Positions 52,657-63,737 of a stretch of DNA of 64,000 nucleotides are shown here, one piece after another. The stretch's first letter is position 1, and each line of letters opens with the position of its first letter. The notes under the pieces are model-generated. The model was not told the origin of the DNA. It made no database searches and saw nothing but the letters and a program-made list of their open reading frames with translations. The DNA comes from Euonymus europaeus (Eukaryota; Streptophyta; Magnoliopsida; Celastrales; Celastraceae), in NCBI GenBank assembly GCA_963580455.1, contig OY756970.1, positions 4,340,001 through 4,404,000 of the forward strand. The letters are read 5' to 3'. The position numbers were made by a program, and so were the translations under genes.

Positions 52657-55600
52657 CATTACATACATGAGACTCCCGATCGCTGATGCATACAGTACTT
52701 TCTCTGTGTAAGCTTTCTTTGTATTAGTCTTAGGTGATTGGTCCTTAGAAAATTTGTGATGATTACCTAAAAGTGTGCTCACAACCTTGGAACCATCCAT
52801 GTTAAACCTCTTGAGAATACGATCGATGTACTCTGTCTGAGATAACTACAGAATGCCTACTTGACGATCTCTCTGAATCCTCATACCAAGGATCTATCTG
52901 ACTGGACTGAGACCCTTTACGTCAAATTTACTAGATAGTTATTTCTTGAGGTAGTTGATGTCTTTCTTGTTAGGTCTCGCAATTAGCATGTTGTCCATAT
53001 ATAAAACTAGGACTACATATGAACCTTTCTCTATTTTCACATAAAAACAATAATCAGACTCACACCTCTTGTACCCAGTTTCTTTTATGAAACTATCAAA
53101 TTTGCGTATCATTGTCTTGGTGCCTACTTGAACCTATACAAACTCTTCTTTAGTTTGCATACTTGGTCCTCATTTTTTTTAATATTGAAACCATCAAGTT
53201 GAATCATATAAATATCTTCTTGTAGATCGCCATGAAGAAACGCTGACTTCACATCCATATGCTCAGTTGCCAATCACCATCAATGTATTTCCTCTGCTCG
53301 AACCCCTTGACAACTAATCTTTCCTTGTAGCGATTGTTACCATCAGGTTCATCCTTTATTTGATAGACCTATTTATTGTGTACCACTTTCTTCCCTGGTG
53401 GGAGATCAACTGGCTCCCAAGTCTCATTCTTTGATAGAGACTCTCCATCTCGCTTGCATTGCAAGCTCTCACTTGCTCAAAGCTCTATCTACCAAAAATT
53501 CTTGGTAGCTTTCAGGTCCACCTCCATCTATAAGTAGAATATAATTAAGAGTAGGTGAAAACCTATTAGGGGGTCTAATCATTTGTGTTGACTAACGAAC
53601 AATATTAGGTGTAGATGGTTTATCATCTCTGATTAGCTCTGTCGATGGGCTTTGTGGTGGTTACTCTTGTACTGCCTGAGGAACAACGATCTGTTGATCA
53701 GCGACCACCATATTTCTACTTGATGCAATATCATCAGTAAAACTATTTAGATCAACAACAATCTAAGACTTCTTCAGAAAATTTTTCATTGTTTTTTTGT
53801 CCGTGTACATGACTGTCTCATCAAACACCATATTTTGGCTCATCCCAGAAACGATAACCAAACTCCTTGTCACCATAGCCAATAAAATACCATGCATTGG
53901 AATTTTCCTCCAATTTATTTCTCTGCATAAGATCAATTAAAATATAAGATAGACAGCCAAAAACTTTTAAGTGAGATAGTTTTACCTCTTTTTCACTCCA
54001 AACTTCCTTTGGTAACTTGTACTCCAATGGGACAGATGGACTATGATTGATAAGGTAGGCAATTTTCCTAACCGCATTAGCCTAAAACGACCAGAATGCA
54101 ACCGTATACTTCTGGCTCATTCTGTAAGGGTTCTATTCATACGTTCTACTACCCCATTTTGTTTTGGAGTACCTGGGATAGTTTTCTCCAATTTTACGTC
54201 ATTTTTTTAGACAAAACACCTTGAACCTAGCAAGTGCATATTCACCACCATTATCTAATCACAGACATTTCAATTTCAAACCGGTCTCAGTCTCGATTAT
54301 AACTTTCCAAGTTTTGAACGTTTCAAACACGACTGACTTTTTTCTTATGTAATCCACCCAAAATTTCCTACTAGAATCATTGATCAAAGTCACGAAATAC
54401 CTAGATCCATTTTAAGGATTCAATAGGCGTTGGACCCCACACATCCATGTGCACCAACTCCAATCGTGTCGATCGTGGTGTTCTACCATTTTTCAGGAAA
54501 GCTACTCGCTTCTACTTTCCCATCACACACCCTTCACATACAATCGAGTCACAAAACTCAAGGTTTTGGATTTTACCTTGTGATAGTAGCATTTTTATCC
54601 CTTTTAAACTCATATGGCCAAGACAGTTGTGCCATAACCTGTTGTCTGCTCTATCATCAGCAACTGTCAGTGAATCTTGACAATTCATTGTCATATATGG
54701 TGGCACGCTTATATCATGTGGAATCACTCGAGAACCTTTGGTGACTTTCCATTTTCCCTCACCGAATATGACCGAGTGTCCCTATACGTCTAGTTGACCG
54801 ACAGAAATTAAATCTCTTCTCAACCTTGGAATATGACGAACTTGTGTAAGCAACAAAGTAGATTTACTTGGAAGTGACAACCCTACTTCTCCCATTCTGA
54901 CCATTGAAAGTTCTTCACCATCTGCAAGAAACTCCTTCCTGTAATCACCCGGGGTATAATTATGAAGTACATTCTTATGTGTAGTTGTATGAAATGAGGC
55001 AGTCGAATCTAAAATCCAATCATCCAATGGACTCTCTTGTGTGATCAATAGAGCATCTTGAACAACGTGTGCTTCATCACCAGCTTCAACCGTGGTGGTC
55101 TTGTCCTTGTTCTGCAACTTTTGATAGTTCTTCTTTATATGATCACTTTTGCTACAGTGCCAACACTCGATAGTCTTTCTGTCGTCTCTTGATTGACTTT
55201 GGCCTCTAGTAGATTTCTTGATTTTGAACGACCACCTATTGATCTAGGATTTTTGCTCCTACCGCTACCTTGATTTTTCATATTATAGACTATTCCATAA
55301 TTCGACCTTCACCTGAATCTCGCCGTCGAACTTCCTCAGCCAATATCAGATCTTGCACATCGTTAAAGGTAAGCTTTGTCTTTCCAGTAGAATTACTTAC
55401 TGCCATTCACATAACTTTCCAACTATTTGGTAATGATGCCAATAGAATCAAAGCCTTGATCTCATCCTTAAAATTGATTTCAACCGATGTCAGGTTGTTC
55501 AGCAACATATTGAACTCATTTTGGTGGTTTGCGACCTCACATCCTTCTGCTATCTGCAGGTTGAATAGTTTTTTTATCAAGTACACCTTGTTGTTTGCAC

Positions 55601-55720
55601 AGGGTGGTTGAAGCAGCTTCCTACCATACATATAGTCTTCTATCTACATTTTCCAGTAACTAAAATCCTTTCTATCAAACTCCTTGATTTTCGCTATCTT
55701 TGTGTTGTTAGACATTTCCT
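52657..55720 (-). pseudogene. Copia gag-pol remnant
   Basis: Gag: KLFNLQIAEGCEVANHQNEF, LNNLTSVEINFKDEIKALIL (55600-55420). Knuckle: ECWHCSKSDHIKKN (55165). Protease: DDWILDSTASFH, with T-A where the Gly of the DSG/DTG-type motif is usual. GAG_pre-integrase: LWHNCLGHMSLKGIKMLL and a CxxC (CEGCVMGK). Integrase/RT link: VKLSHLKVFGCLSYI, YGDKEFGYRFWD. RT catalytic box reads YMDNML near 52995 instead of Y-V-D-D-M, so activity is lost. It ends at SKVVSTLLGNHHKFSKDQSP and ASAIGSLMYVM before the LINE junction. Confidence 0.82.
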
Positions 55721-55757
55721 TCTACCACCGCTAAAATAACCAAGCTTTGATACTAGT

Positions 55758-56144
55758 TGTTGGGATAATGAAATAATCAGGTAAATTGTAGGCACAAACA
55801 CACCAAAATAAGAAGATGACAGAAGAAGATTACGTGATTCAGCTACTTCTTTGGCGTACGTCCACGGAGCAACTGAGAAAGATTTTACTCACCACTCTTA
55901 GGTTACAAGCACTCAAGAGTTTCCTCTTAACTCTTTTTTGCTTGCACTCTTCTCTCTTCTTGTCTCTCTCTTTTTTCTTCTCTCTCTGCTCATTACAAAG
56001 AGTATCCCTTTTATATAGATAAGAGTCATGCACAAGTTCCACTCTCTCAAGAGTTTCAAAGCTATTAAATTGCATATGCATCAATGCCACATCAAGTTCT
56101 CCACCACATTTCAAGACTCAATTAATATTGACGAGTCCCTAACA
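55758..56144 (-). repeat. 5' LTR of the Tork-like Copia
   Basis: 387 bp. Plus-strand ends TGTTGGGATAATG and AGTCCCTAACA form an inverted pair. The primer site follows at once on the minus strand. CTTTTATATAGATAAG (56007-56022) contains a probable TATA box on the opposite strand. No 3' LTR is in the window. Confidence 0.8.
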
Positions 56145-57060
56145 AGAAAAATGAAAACTCCAGCATAACACCTCCCACATCTGATACTAAAGTAGAGCAA
56201 TTTTTAGTCTCTACAGCTGAAGCATTAGCCTTGAGGTATGCCAAATCTGCTGACATCTCTCTCCAGACAGCTGCAATGGGGGATTTGGTCCTTATGCATT
56301 TTTGTACACTGCCTAAACTTTATTTACACTTGTTTTTTCATTAAATTTTAAGGACTTTGCTTCAGTCTTTTTGCTAGATTCCCTCCATCAATAGGAAAAT
56401 CAACCAACTTGAAACATTTTTCAATGTCGTGGTTGGTCTTCTTGCAAGATCTCCGGGAAAGATTTTCTCTTGCAGTTATTTATCTTTTACCTGCCCTGAA
56501 ATCCATTTCTATGTTGCAGGTACTCCTTCCAGAGACTTCCATAGCTATTGAGTCTTGAACATTCATTTCTTTTTGGTGCTTGACATTGTTCACAGTCAAC
56601 TTTCTCCCCACTTGAGTTACCCGTGCAAATGCTTTGCTACCATCAGGAAAGGGTTCCATCGGCAATATCTAGTTTGTCACATGATCAAAATAGTCGTTCA
56701 AACCCATCAAAAATTGTAGAAGATTTCTTTGTTCTGCTTCTCTGATGCAATTTGCCAAACTTCACACAGGCATCTTCAACATTTATAGGCTAAAGATCTT
56801 TTATATTTTAAATTTCATTGTAGAGACATTTAATTCGAGCTTAATATTTAGTCAAAGTGGATGTACCTTGTTTGTTTTCCGAGATAGATCTCGCTACCCC
56901 AAAGTTTCGAGCTAGATTAGCTGAAGAGTATCGATTCTTTAGGTTCATCCATAGTTCATGCACTTTCTTGAAGTCAAAATTCTCACCAAAGTGCCTTGAG
57001 AAAAACAATTGGTGATCTAATTCTTGACTAGACTAGGGCGTATTAGAGGTTTCCAAAGAT
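56145..57060 (-). pseudogene. Gag remnant of another Copia-like element
   Basis: Minus text from about 57000 down: KVHELWMNLKNRYSSANLA, SENKQGTSTLTKY, then PMEPFPDGSKAFARVTQVGR and KLTVNNVKHQKEMN, and HDIEKCFKLVDFP near 56400. The P-x-x-K-A-F/Y-A/S-x-V-x-Q/R-V-E/G-R pattern and CFKL-G/D-x-P end are typical of plant Copia gag. Frames are broken and no LTR is attached. Confidence 0.6.
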
Positions 57061-57288
57061 ATTCGAGATTAGAATGACAGAAGTCTAGGAAATATCAAAA
57101 CCTTCAATCCTCGATTTAGAGACTTGATGCTTCAATTCATAGATGTAATAATGACACATCTAAACATTGACAAGAGACAAATGAAGGGTAAGCATAAGTA
57201 AATGTGTATATAAAGTACATATTTAAAAAGCTAATGAGTAGTTGAAATACCCTGAGGAGCATATGGAAGCCAAGAACCTCTAGAAAAG
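57061..57288. other. Unassigned spacer
   Basis: No coding signal or repeat recognised. Confidence 0.4.
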
Positions 57289-57753
57289 TTATGTATTCAC
57301 ATTGAAAATAGTAGAGTGAAACTTCTCAATAGCAGTAGAATAATTACCAGTATGCACAGATCGGGGTAAAGAATCGTCAACCAAGCCTTTGAGCACAGTA
57401 GTGGAACCACATGCATCATCCAAAGATAGAGGACGATTAATACCACCACGTGGAGGAAAGGGTAAAGATCTAGTGTCGCCTCCTAAAGAATGTAGGCGGC
57501 TAGCATCAAAACTACGAGGACCTTTGGCTCTGCCCATGGGAGAATAGTTAGGGCAAGGCCAGCGAAACAGAAAAGGCATTGACATCATTGCGAAGGGGTT
57601 ACCAACCAAGGAGGCAAAAGATCCCCCAACAGGTTGTGGAGACCAGAAGGCACTACCCCATTCACAAAAAATAGAAGGGTGGTAAGTGTATGAGACTAAA
57701 CAACCATTAGAAATACCAAAGCGAGTAGGAACAAACCTATGCAAAAGGAACAA
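57289..57753 (-). other. 154-codon open frame of unknown origin
   Basis: An uninterrupted minus frame starting MFLLHRFVPTRFGISNGCLV and ending with SLDDACGSTTVLKGLVDDSL and AIEKFHSTIFNVNT. It is hydrophobic and Pro/Ser-rich, without a motif I can name. It follows a decayed gypsy-type transposon gene on the same strand and may be its 3' part. Function unknown; host gene status unlikely. Confidence 0.35.
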
Positions 57754-58650
57754 GATTTCACGTTGAAAGTATCATGTTTGTCCTCCTCCTCCTACTGATC
57801 CTCTTCACTCTCAGATTCCACATCCGCTACTGTCGAGGAGATGACTAAACCTTTGGATGAAGCTAATACTTTTAGAATGCTTCCTTTTTGATGGTTTGAC
57901 GAGAAGTTTTTCAAAGAACTTTCAGGCCTCTTCAATGGTCATGCCAGGAAGGATGCATGAGAAGCCGCACTAAAAAGGTTTATAGTCGAACGTCACTACA
58001 ATAGATCTCAAAAAAAAAAATTCCAGACATAAATTTGGAAAGGGCATCACTAAGAACTTCATTCACGACCTTGTTAAGCTCATCAGGAAGTGCACAAATA
58101 TTACCCAAAAAAAAAGTTAGTAAAAAAAAATTAAGAACATTAAAGATAGAGAAGAAGCATACCTAAAGGCTCCACCATACGAAGGAAAAACCCCTAGTTA
58201 CTAGAGATGATCATATAATCGATATCTTTGTTTGAAATGGGAAGATAATGGATCAATGCATAATATGCATTTAGAGTAAGGAAATATTTGCCTTTGCCCT
58301 CATCACCTTTGGACTTGACAACAGAGTAGCAATAGAGAACGTTAATAATTGAAAGTTTTTCCTTATGAAAGTGTTGAATTCTATCACACCCGCAAGAACC
58401 CGATAATCATTTGGAGCCAACTCAGAGGGATGAAGTCTAGTAAAAGCAAAGAACTCCTGAAGAAAATTTTAGAATGTTAGGCAATGCACTCAGTCAGTAT
58501 GAACATTCAAACCTTAATATATAAGAGAGGAAGTTCTCTCTCGTCATCAAATGGAGCCATAATATCGAAGGGGGAGGAACTTCATACTTCGTCTTGAAGT
58601 CAGCTAATTTTAAGAATAAGAAATCAAGTTCTTGAACTTCCCCATTTCAA
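57754..58650 (-). pseudogene. Possible 'putative gypsy type transposon' (Transposase_28-like) remnant
   Basis: Minus text includes PSILWLHLMTRENFLSYILR-like sequence, then EEFFAFTRLHPSELAPND, YRVLAGVIEF, YALIHYLPISNKDIDYMI and a W-less GFFLRMVEPL. The spacing of F-T-R-L-H-P-S-E-L-x-P-N and the later G-F-F-L block fits the plant domain of that name, but stops are frequent. Confidence 0.4.
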
Positions 58651-59940
58651 AACCTACAAATCAAGAAAAGTATGAATCAATTTAGTAATAATTGAAAGTG
58701 TTATTTCAAGACATTGAATGCACAAGCATACGGCTCCGAAGGGAGGAGCCTTGAGAGTAGTAGCATGCCTCTGAATGGATGCTACAGCACCAAGGGTCTA
58801 CACACCTACAAGAGGTTGCAACCCTGAGGAGAGGTTGTATGCACCCTACGACGCCAAAAGATGTGCAACCTAATTAAAAGCCTACGAACGTGTAGAGGTT
58901 GCATGTCGTAGGAAGCATAATGTGCAAAAAATGAAGAATTGATGATGAATGAGAAGAAAAAAGAAAAGAAATACCTCTCAAAGCATAGCGCACAACAAAG
59001 TTGATTCCTAAAAAAATGATTGTGAAAATCTTTCACAAGTGAACAATATTTATAGGGATTAAAAAAAAACTCTTAATATTGTTAGGAGAGTGTTTTCTTA
59101 TCAGAATGGAAAGCCTTTAGATTTATCCTAACATTCTTAGGGTAAATAAAAGGTTGTGGCCATTTGTGGAGGAAAATACGGAGCACACGTACGCACTAAA
59201 CTGAGGGTGTGTATATATTGACTTAGAAAGTTATCCCTTCATATTAGATGATGGGTATAAGGGCAGTTCCAATAGAAAACCAAGATAGTTATATTTGCTC
59301 CAATGTTGAAAGAGGTAGTGGTTTGGACAACAGTTGTTGCAAAAGGTTATTGAAGGAGACTAATCAATCGATGCAACTGCACTCAACTTGCATAACCGCA
59401 CCCAACCTTTGGAGCACTGTAAATAGATGAATTATTTAGATATTTTGTATGCATTCACAGACACTTTCTCACTACTTAATAAAAGATAAAACATCCTATG
59501 TGTGTAGGCAAGTTACTGAACCACATACATCCTGAGAAATTATTCAATGATCCGGGTGTATATCCCATGTGACAAATCTAATGGTGTGATTGACACCAAT
59601 ATGTGTTATCTCTTTTATTTTTTAGCTGACATCATTCTCATGTGAATGTCATAATATCCTTGGATTTGTCATGTGGAAATGCATTCGCACCATTGGATAA
59701 TTTTTCCATACATCGTTGTGCATTTGTTCTTATTTACTTATTTTGTACTTTACTATGTATTTTACATCGACAAGATGCATGTGTATTAATGTGTAAAATA
59801 CGATATAGAAACAAGAAAACCAATATTATTGAAAGCACTTCCAGAAATTCTGATAGAATCAAACCAAGAAAAAACAAAATGATTAATTCATTGACATTGG
59901 AACATTTTTATTTATGGTTAGCACAAACACAGTTCTGGCT
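58651..59940. other. Unassigned spacer
   Basis: AT-rich DNA. Short frames (58806-59036 minus, 59248-59430 plus, 59642-59971 plus) show no domain. A GGGCAGTTCCAATAG string at 59270 hints at a MITE end, but the partner was not found. Confidence 0.4.
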
Positions 59941-60742
59941 TCACACATTTGAAGCAAGACAAGGAGGTTGACGAACATTCCCATCTTGATCATACCATTT
60001 TGAGCATTTTCCAACAAATTCATTCACAAACTCATCAAGCTTTTCAATGGTGACATAAGGCATCACCACCACATGTGCAAAGTTTTCTTGGCAAGCAAGC
60101 TGCCATTTCCGAACGAAGTCCTTGTCGGCCGGGCGCTCGATCACCACTGTGTTACTGAGCTCATTCAACATTGAACTGATCCTAGCATTGCAGAGACGAT
60201 CGCTCAAGTATTAATCATTTTTGAGACAATTTTGCACTTCTTCTTGAAATCCATTGTAACCCTTCATGTTAAGGGTGTACCAGAGAAAGATGGGGGAATG
60301 ACCATCTCTACTTCCCATGATCGTTGCGTCCCTTGAAGCAATGTACTCAATGTTCTTTGAAAGGACATTGATGAGGTCAATTCTTGTTATTTGAACACCA
60401 CAAGGCATTGGACATCCAAGAAACTTGTGTCCTGAAACACTTACACTTCCAATTGGCTTCCCGAATGTAACTTTTGGTGCCTGTGTTCACCAACAAAAAT
60501 AAACAAACGAAAGTACAAATACGAATTGTAAAACATTAGAAATTTCAAAAGAAACAATTAGTGGTTCGATCAATAAGATTCTCCTTGCACATAGCGAGGA
60601 TACTGTCCACGTAACCCTTTTTATCTCCATTGAATTTGTCATCGACAGGCGCCATGACCTTGAAACACCTAGTATGCTCCTTCTTGATCACAATGGCTCT
60701 TTCAAGTCCTGCATATTCTGACTTGCCATTTTGACCCACCAT
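59941..60742 (-). pseudogene. Serine/histidine decarboxylase-like pseudogene, core deleted
   Basis: Plant serine decarboxylase and its histidine-decarboxylase-like paralogues are PLP enzymes (group II); the serine enzyme makes ethanolamine. The N-terminal exon at 60742-60545 reads KSEYAGLERAIVIKKEH, VMAPVDDKFNGDKKGYVDSI and LIDRTTN, then meets foreign bases and a stop. The C-terminal exon (60480-59941, after an AACACAG acceptor) has [20 protein letters not shown] with the PLP lysine, then [20 protein letters not shown] and [20 protein letters not shown]. An in-frame TAA follows at about 60210, then [20 protein letters not shown] to CLASNV. About half of the enzyme between the exons is missing. 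Confidence 0.8.
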
Positions 60743-61023
60743 GACTGCTTTTTTTTAACCTTCAAAAATTAACTTAAAGATTGTTGGTGTATGAGCTACC
60801 CAACCCAATTTGCGGATATTGAAACATAAAATATGAAATGAGAGAGAGGGGAGGATTGTACCTTTTTTGGAGAAAGTAGAAAGTGTATTTGTGTTTTGTG
60901 ATATTGGTGCTTTTTTTTATAACGGCAGAGATAGAGAAGTTTTTTGGTTCTTTTTTAAGATGTCTACTTCTAGATGATGCTGATATATTGTAAGATATTG
61001 AATGTATTATTAATTTTTCGGTG
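60743..61023. other. Upstream region of the decarboxylase pseudogene
   Basis: It would have been the 5' leader and promoter. An opposite-strand frame at 60774-61058 has no domain. Confidence 0.4.
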
Positions 61024-61031
61024 TTGTTGGG

Positions 61032-61578
61032 TAGGAATGGCAAAAAAACACGATCCATGCACTGTTCGCAAGGTATTCGATCCGTTTAAAATCCGAAAAC
61101 CGATCCTATAGGGTTTGGAAACGATTTTGGTTTTATTTTCAAATCTGTCACGGTTTTCGGGTCGGTTTTGGTATTTGATGCCGGGTTTAGGATACCCGAA
61201 CCGACTCAACCCTTAATTTCAAGTAAATTCTTAAAAATATAGTATATATGTTAGAGAAGGGATTTGAACCTTACACATGTATACAAAACTAAATCACTTA
61301 ACCACTAATCCAATTGTTTGATTTTTTGTTATAGACTTTCAGAGTTTATAAATATATATTGAGTGTTTAGAAACATTATCCAATCAATTATGAAAGAAAT
61401 TGAAAAATTTAAATAGTAAATGAGTACTCGGCGATAAACAGTTATGAAAAGGTTCCGGTTTTGGAAATCTAAATGATTTTTTAAATGGTTTTTGAACGGT
61501 TTTGGTATAGGATACATTAAACGGTAACGATTTTGGTATTTCTTAAATGGAAGGGTACCCAACCCGTTACCATCCCTA
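61032..61578. mobile_element. hAT-type MITE, 547 bp
   Basis: The left end TAGGAATGGCAA and the inverted right end TAGGGATGGTAACGG are TIRs of hAT style. The 8-bp flanks TTGTTGGG (61024-61031) and TTGCTGGG (61579-61586) match at 7 of 8. The interior has repeated CGGTTTTGG, GGTACCC and ACCCGAACCG words. The minus frames 60970-61209 and 61329-61562 are their translation and are not genes. Confidence 0.8.
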
Positions 61579-61586
61579 TTGCTGGG

Positions 61587-61924
61587 AGTGAATTAATTTA
61601 TTCCTTTTCAAGAGTGATTCAACACTACAAGTTTTAGAATAAGAAAATACAAATTGTTCTCACAAAAGAAAAATAAAATACAACAACTTATGGTTGTTGA
61701 TATGCTGTAATTTATCCAATCTTTAATTAATTAGGAGAAGATATTGCTTTCCAATATTAGCATAGGAGTTCTTTTTTTAGCTCTATAGGGTAGTTGACAA
61801 ATGCATAGTCAGACAATATTTAGGTTCAATATTGTTATATGCTTGCAAGGATGCAACGTGAAGTACGTTACTTTGCCCAGGGATAAGCTTTCTAGTTTGG
61901 GCCCTTCCCAAATCCTGTCAAACC
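61587..61924. other. Unassigned spacer
   Basis: Nothing recognised. Confidence 0.4.
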
Positions 61925-61927
61925 TAA

Positions 61928-62149
61928 GGGTGTGTTTGATAAGGGTGTGATAATTACAAAGGTAATTAAAATTACATGGATAAACAAATACTCATGTTTG
62001 GTATGCATGTATATTATTTACTTGGATAATATTTTTAGGCAATTTTCTCCATATTTTGATAGTAATGGTTACCCATATGAATAGATGGATAATGATTACC
62101 CTAGTAATACATTATACTCATATTTATTACTCTCTTATCAAACACATTA
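61928..62149. mobile_element. Tourist-like MITE, 222 bp
   Basis: GGGTGTGTTTGATAAG at the left and CTTATCAAACACATTA at the right are 16-bp TIRs, with decay at the outermost bases. TAA flanks both ends (61925-61927, 62150-62152), the target preference of PIF/Harbinger MITEs. AT-rich interior, no gene. Confidence 0.7.
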
Positions 62150-62152
62150 TAA

Positions 62153-63713
62153 ATGTGAATTAATGATTGATGTTTGTCTCGTGTTTAACAGATCTGTTTG
62201 AAGAGATGAATCTTGTGGTTGGATAGTGATATATCTTTTTTGATTAAAGATAAGTTTGTCAATTTAAAGTGGGAATAACATTAAATTTGGTTAAGAAAGG
62301 AGAAAGTCTTTATCTTATCTCTCACTTGACAAACTGATAAGAGAATATAGATAAAATAAAATTATATTTATAACTAATTAATTGTATAACTCTTGTTGCC
62401 TCCATCATTGTCTTGATAGTATGTCTATATAATTGGCAACAACATCACTAAAAAAGCTGAAGCAGTTGACTAAGACTGAGAGACAGATTTAACTTTGGGT
62501 TTCAGTCTTTGTTTCGTTTCATACTCAATTATAATACTGTTGGTATAACAATTGTGTGATGTGTACATGTATGGATTATAACTAAACTTATTTGGATAAA
62601 TATGCAGATTTTTTATACCATGGAGGTCTATGTAGAGATAAGGATCGATGTTATTCTAGTTTTTTTCCTAGACTTAGAACTCTTTTTAGCTTAACTGGAT
62701 AAGTTTATCTATTAAGAGAGTTTATCATTTATCTCTTTGTTGTGGTTATCTCATATTCTTTCGGGTAATATTAAATATCACATGTGTTTGTCTTTTAGTA
62801 GGACTCTTGTGTAATTTCCAAGTAAGCTCCAAAAATTATTCTAGAGGTTCCCTCTGAGTTATCTAGTTGAAGTAACCTCCATGTAGGCTCCAGGTTACCT
62901 CACATATAAAGATTATGATTTACTGCAGTTTGAGTTTTCCTAAAAATCAATTTTTAATTTAATCTAGAACACATTTTTAATGAGATAAAATTGATTGGAT
63001 ATTATCTTATTAAGGAGATAATATTTTATTCAAGAGAGATAAGTCAGTTGTTTTATTTTTGATAAAGTACTCTTTGTGGATAAGTTAGATAAAAACTGAC
63101 CATTTAATTGGTACAAATATGTTCATTTTTATCTTAATCCTTTGCAATTCTTATCATCTAGATATCATCATAATCATCAACTTCCTTTGTTTGGGTGAGA
63201 GCTAGTCACCTATATAAAGAGAATACCCATGGAGTTCTAGGCACCTAAGCTTTAAGGAAGAATTGAGAGTTGAGAGTTTGAGTGTTTTATGTCTTTATTT
63301 TTCCATTCTCCTTGATGTTTGTTTGAGTATTCCATATTTTTATTAAATATGAGAGAGTGTGAGTTTCATGTTTATGTGTTGTTCGTTCGATTTCTCGAGT
63401 TGATCCAAACAAGGGAGAAGAAAAACAAATTATGCACAGTTGTTGTAACCTACTGAGGTTATGACACAGCGAAAGCAACAAAGAAAGCAAGAAACCAACA
63501 CACGATTGATTCCTTAAGAACAACACAGTGGTTGGCACCGCCAGCCGACATACACAATCAATAATTTTCTGTCTAAAAGATCCCCCTACAACCCTAACAG
63601 AGCATATAAATTACAAAGACCAAATGAACAGTAAAAGAGTACAACCCAAAATAAAGCTCTGGGCCAAGCCCACAATTGATAGAAGTAAACAAAATAACAA
63701 CCCTACGCCATTC
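62153..63713. other. AT-rich spacer and probable LTR-type sequence near the right edge
   Basis: No credible gene. 63240-63480 has leader-like text (GAGAGTTGAGAGTTTGAGTG, TTATTAAATATGAGAGAGTG) that could be LTR of an unidentified element. 63480-63713 may include the 3' LTR of the Gypsy element whose pol ends at 63738. Borders were not resolved. Confidence 0.35.
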
Positions 63714-63737
63714 CTCCTCTCTCGCATAAATGCAGCT

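Larger units (their letters stand above)
52657..56144 (-). mobile_element. 5' part of a Ty1/Copia (Tork-like) element
   Basis: Minus order: 5' LTR (56144-55758), a tRNA-Met-like primer site TAGTATCAAAGC (55744-55755), gag, zinc knuckle, protease, integrase, RT. It is then cut at 52657 inside the RT-RNase H join, where LINE sequence begins. RNase H, polypurine tract and 3' LTR are missing. Multiple stops and shifts. Confidence 0.85.

Noticed and set aside
61032..61578. Coding frames in the hAT MITE
   Set aside because: They are low-complexity translations of repeated GGTTTTGG/GGTACCC words between clear TIRs.
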